Assembly: GCA_964634795.1 (NCBI GenBank)
Contig: CAZWLL010000002.1
Coordinates: 23,903-87,902, forward strand
DNA from: UMGS1696 sp964634795
Lineage (GTDB): Bacteria > Bacillota > Clostridia > Oscillospirales > CAG-272
Direction: 5' to 3'
Length of the DNA stretch: 64,000 nucleotides
Shown here: positions 62,421 through 64,000 of the stretch, piece by piece
Layout of the letters: every line of letters begins with the position of its first letter
How positions within the stretch are numbered: the first letter of the stretch is position 1
Notes under the pieces: model-generated
The model's input: the letters and a program-made list of their open reading frames with translations, nothing else
What the model was told of the DNA's origin: nothing
The model's database searches: none
Position numbers and translations under genes: made by a program

Positions 62421-63752
62421 TCATTTCAGCTCGGTTTTTACCGCATTTGCCCGGAGAAAACGATTGTAGAAAAACAATCCGACAATGCTTGTTATGGTCT
62501 CCGTAACCGGAAATGTAAGCCAAAACCAATTTAAACCGAACCGTGAAAACAGGTATCCGAGAGGCACAAACAATACCATTGTTCTGACTATCGTAAGTAA
62601 TGAGCTTTTTATGCTTGAGCCTACCGCTTGAAAGAAAACGGGAAATATAAGTGAGGTAACCATAGGTAAAAAGCTGACTCCAACAAAATGAAAGCCTATT
62701 CTTCCGATTTCTATTACAAGTGAATCCGCGGTAAATACCTTAAGCATCTGTGTCGGTATCAAAAGGAAACAAAGTGTTCCGAATGCCATCAGAACTAACC
62801 CGAACAGAACTGCTGTCAATAAAGTTTTTCTGCAGCGGCTGATATTTCCTGCGGCGTAATTATAGCTTATTACAGGGACAATGCATGTCTGCATTGCTCC
62901 GAGAGGAATAAAGAAGAAAGTTTGCCACTTATAATAAAGCCCTAAAGCAGTAACCGCTTCATCGCAAAAGGTTGCCAATATCAAATTAAGTCCGAGAATA
63001 TAAAAAGTATATGCGGACTGCATTAATATATTCGGAATTCCGAGACGAAAAATCTCCTTAATATGATGCGGATAAACCTTCTTCATCGGAGACTTTCTAA
63101 AGCCTTTTTTCATAACTACAAGCGCAGCTACAATTTGTCCCGCAACTGTTGCTACTGCCGCACCTGCTATTCCCATCTCATGTATTCCGAACATACCGAA
63201 AATAAGAATCGGGTCAAAGATAATATTTGTTATCGCTCCGAGTATTTGCGCAAACATCGGAGTTTTCATGTCTCCGTTTGACTGCAGTACTTTTGTCCAA
63301 ATACTCTCTAAAAACAATCCGAAGCTGAAAACACATACAATTCTTCCGTATGTAATAACGTCATTTATTACCTCTTCCGAATTTGTCGACATTTTCGCGT
63401 AAAACGGCATAATCAAATAACAAACAGCCGCAAATATAATCCAAAGCACTACAGCCAACGGTGTACCGACGCCTGCATATTCATCTGCTTCTTTTTGCTT
63501 GCCGACACCGAGCTTCGCCGCCATCACAGTATTGATGCCAACACCTGTTCCGACCGCAAATGCTATCATAAGCAGCTGAATCGGGTAAATAATCGACAAT
63601 GCAGTAAGGCCCGAATCGGAATATCTTCCTACAAAAAAACTGTCTACAATGTTGTAAAGCGCTTGAATCAGCTGTGCCAGCATAACAGGTGGGGCGAGCT
63701 TAAATAATATCTTACTGATTTTTTCTTTTCCGAATATATCGGTTTCTTCCAT
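62421..63752 (-). CDS. MATE family multidrug/sodium antiporter
   Basis: A 443-residue protein with about twelve membrane segments. LAPPVMLAQLIQALYNIVDSFFVGR near 18-42 and AVGTGVGINTVMAAKLG near 70-86 are typical of the N-terminal half of MATE exporters; the matching C-half repeat is also present. ATG 63752 is preceded by AGAGG 7 nt upstream; an upstream ATG (63770) overlaps that site. Substrate unknown. Confidence 0.88.
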   Translation of the reverse strand: MEETDIFGKEKISKILFKLAPPVMLAQLIQALYNIVDSFFVGRYSDSGLTALSIIYPIQLLMIAFAVGTGVGINTVMAAKLGVGKQKEADEYAGVGTPLAVVLWIIFAAVCYLIMPFYAKMSTNSEEVINDVITYGRIVCVFSFGLFLESIWTKVLQSNGDMKTPMFAQILGAITNIIFDPILIFGMFGIHEMGIAGAAVATVAGQIVAALVVMKKGFRKSPMKKVYPHHIKEIFRLGIPNILMQSAYTFYILGLNLILATFCDEAVTALGLYYKWQTFFFIPLGAMQTCIVPVISYNYAAGNISRCRKTLLTAVLFGLVLMAFGTLCFLLIPTQMLKVFTADSLVIEIGRIGFHFVGVSFLPMVTSLIFPVFFQAVGSSIKSSLLTIVRTMVLFVPLGYLFSRFGLNWFWLTFPVTETITSIVGLFFYNRFLRANAVKTELK

Positions 63753-63937
63753 TGTCTTACCTCTTAACATTATTTATAATATCTGATTCAGCCTATATTA
63801 TAATTGTTTTCACCTGAATAGTCAACTGCTATGTTAAACACCTGATTATTACAATTAACAAGCATTATCTAGAATAGTATTGTTACGCTGCTATTGTGAT
63901 GAAGAATATCCCCACTCAATTTTAAGACTATGCCTTG

Positions 63938-64000
63938 GAGTTTATCCGTTTGCCGACGGCAATTTTCAAACATCTTTGATGTTTGGAAAAGGATAAACTC
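63938..64000. repeat. Three-stem inverted-repeat structure at the window edge
   Basis: An outer 10-bp stem (63938-63947 with 63991-64000) encloses two hairpins: TTGCC/GGCAA (63950-63954 with 63958-63962) and an 8-bp CAAACATC/GATGTTTG (63967-63974 with 63978-63985). This is a three-way junction and may extend beyond the window. It could be an insertion-element end, a palindromic repeat unit or a structured RNA. The stretch 63753-63937 before it shows no gene. Confidence 0.6.

Noticed and set aside
1..64000. Prophage, insertion sequence or integron
   Set aside because: No transposase, integrase, capsid or recombinase-like protein was recognised. Only the end repeat at 63938-64000 could be part of a mobile element.

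Overview
The window looks like a chromosomal segment of an anaerobic Bacillota, most likely class Clostridia (Oscillospirales/Ruminococcaceae-like). This is inferred from strong AGGAGG-type ribosome sites, several TTGACA-N17-TATAAT-like promoters, Firmicutes-type operons (cdaA-cdaR, rimM-trmD, smpB near ssrA) and many carbohydrate genes. No rRNA, tRNA, CRISPR array, prophage or transposase gene is visible. Both window ends cut through features.

Layout. 1-4.7 kb: a c-di-AMP locus on the minus strand (cdaA, cdaR, FAD oxidoreductase running off the left edge), divergent from a glycerol-1-phosphate dehydrogenase gene. 4.7-10.3 kb: arginine operon argCJBDF behind a promoter and two putative ArgR boxes. 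10.4-13.2 kb: a Gfo/Idh/MocA oxidoreductase and a divergent lipoprotein. 13.3-21.1 kb: an unusual five-gene minus-strand operon with two carbohydrate ABC permeases, a giant coiled-coil HlyD-like adaptor, a MacB-periplasmic-core-like protein and a propeller-fused solute-binding lipoprotein. 21.2-23.2 kb: tRNA/ribosome maturation (ttcA-like, trmD, rimM). 23.3-26.3 kb: BNR sialidase-like and DapA-like genes, and pnuC with an attenuator leader. 26.3-31.6 kb: a peptidoglycan cassette (asparagine synthase, D-aspartate ligase, aspartate racemase, MurE) that suggests an L-Lys to D-Asp/D-Asn cross-bridge. 31.7-42.7 kb: mixed genes including hslO, a GxGYxYxxP protein with a LysR regulator, a split chromate transporter, an AraC regulator, sugar isomerase and dehydrogenase, and a beta-helix protein. 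43.0-45.7 kb: trans-translation (ssrA tmRNA and smpB) with a nitroreductase and a PfoR-like membrane protein. 45.7-53.5 kb: ybaK, pyrR, a radical-SAM maturase, ACP, a WecG/TagA glycosyltransferase, an esterase, a beta-lactamase-like protein and a DivIC-like protein. 53.7-62.3 kb: a glycoside-hydrolase island (GH36-like, GH63/MGH1-like, GH110-like, an unidentified TIM-barrel protein) holding an orphan eutH. 62.4-64.0 kb: a MATE transporter, then a three-stem inverted-repeat structure at the right edge.

The strongest candidates for something new are the hybrid ABC-importer/HlyD/MacB operon and the D-Asp cross-bridge cassette. Next are the pnuC leader RNA, the signal-less glycosidase island and the right-end repeat. 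All functions are read from sequence and family memory; no database search was run.
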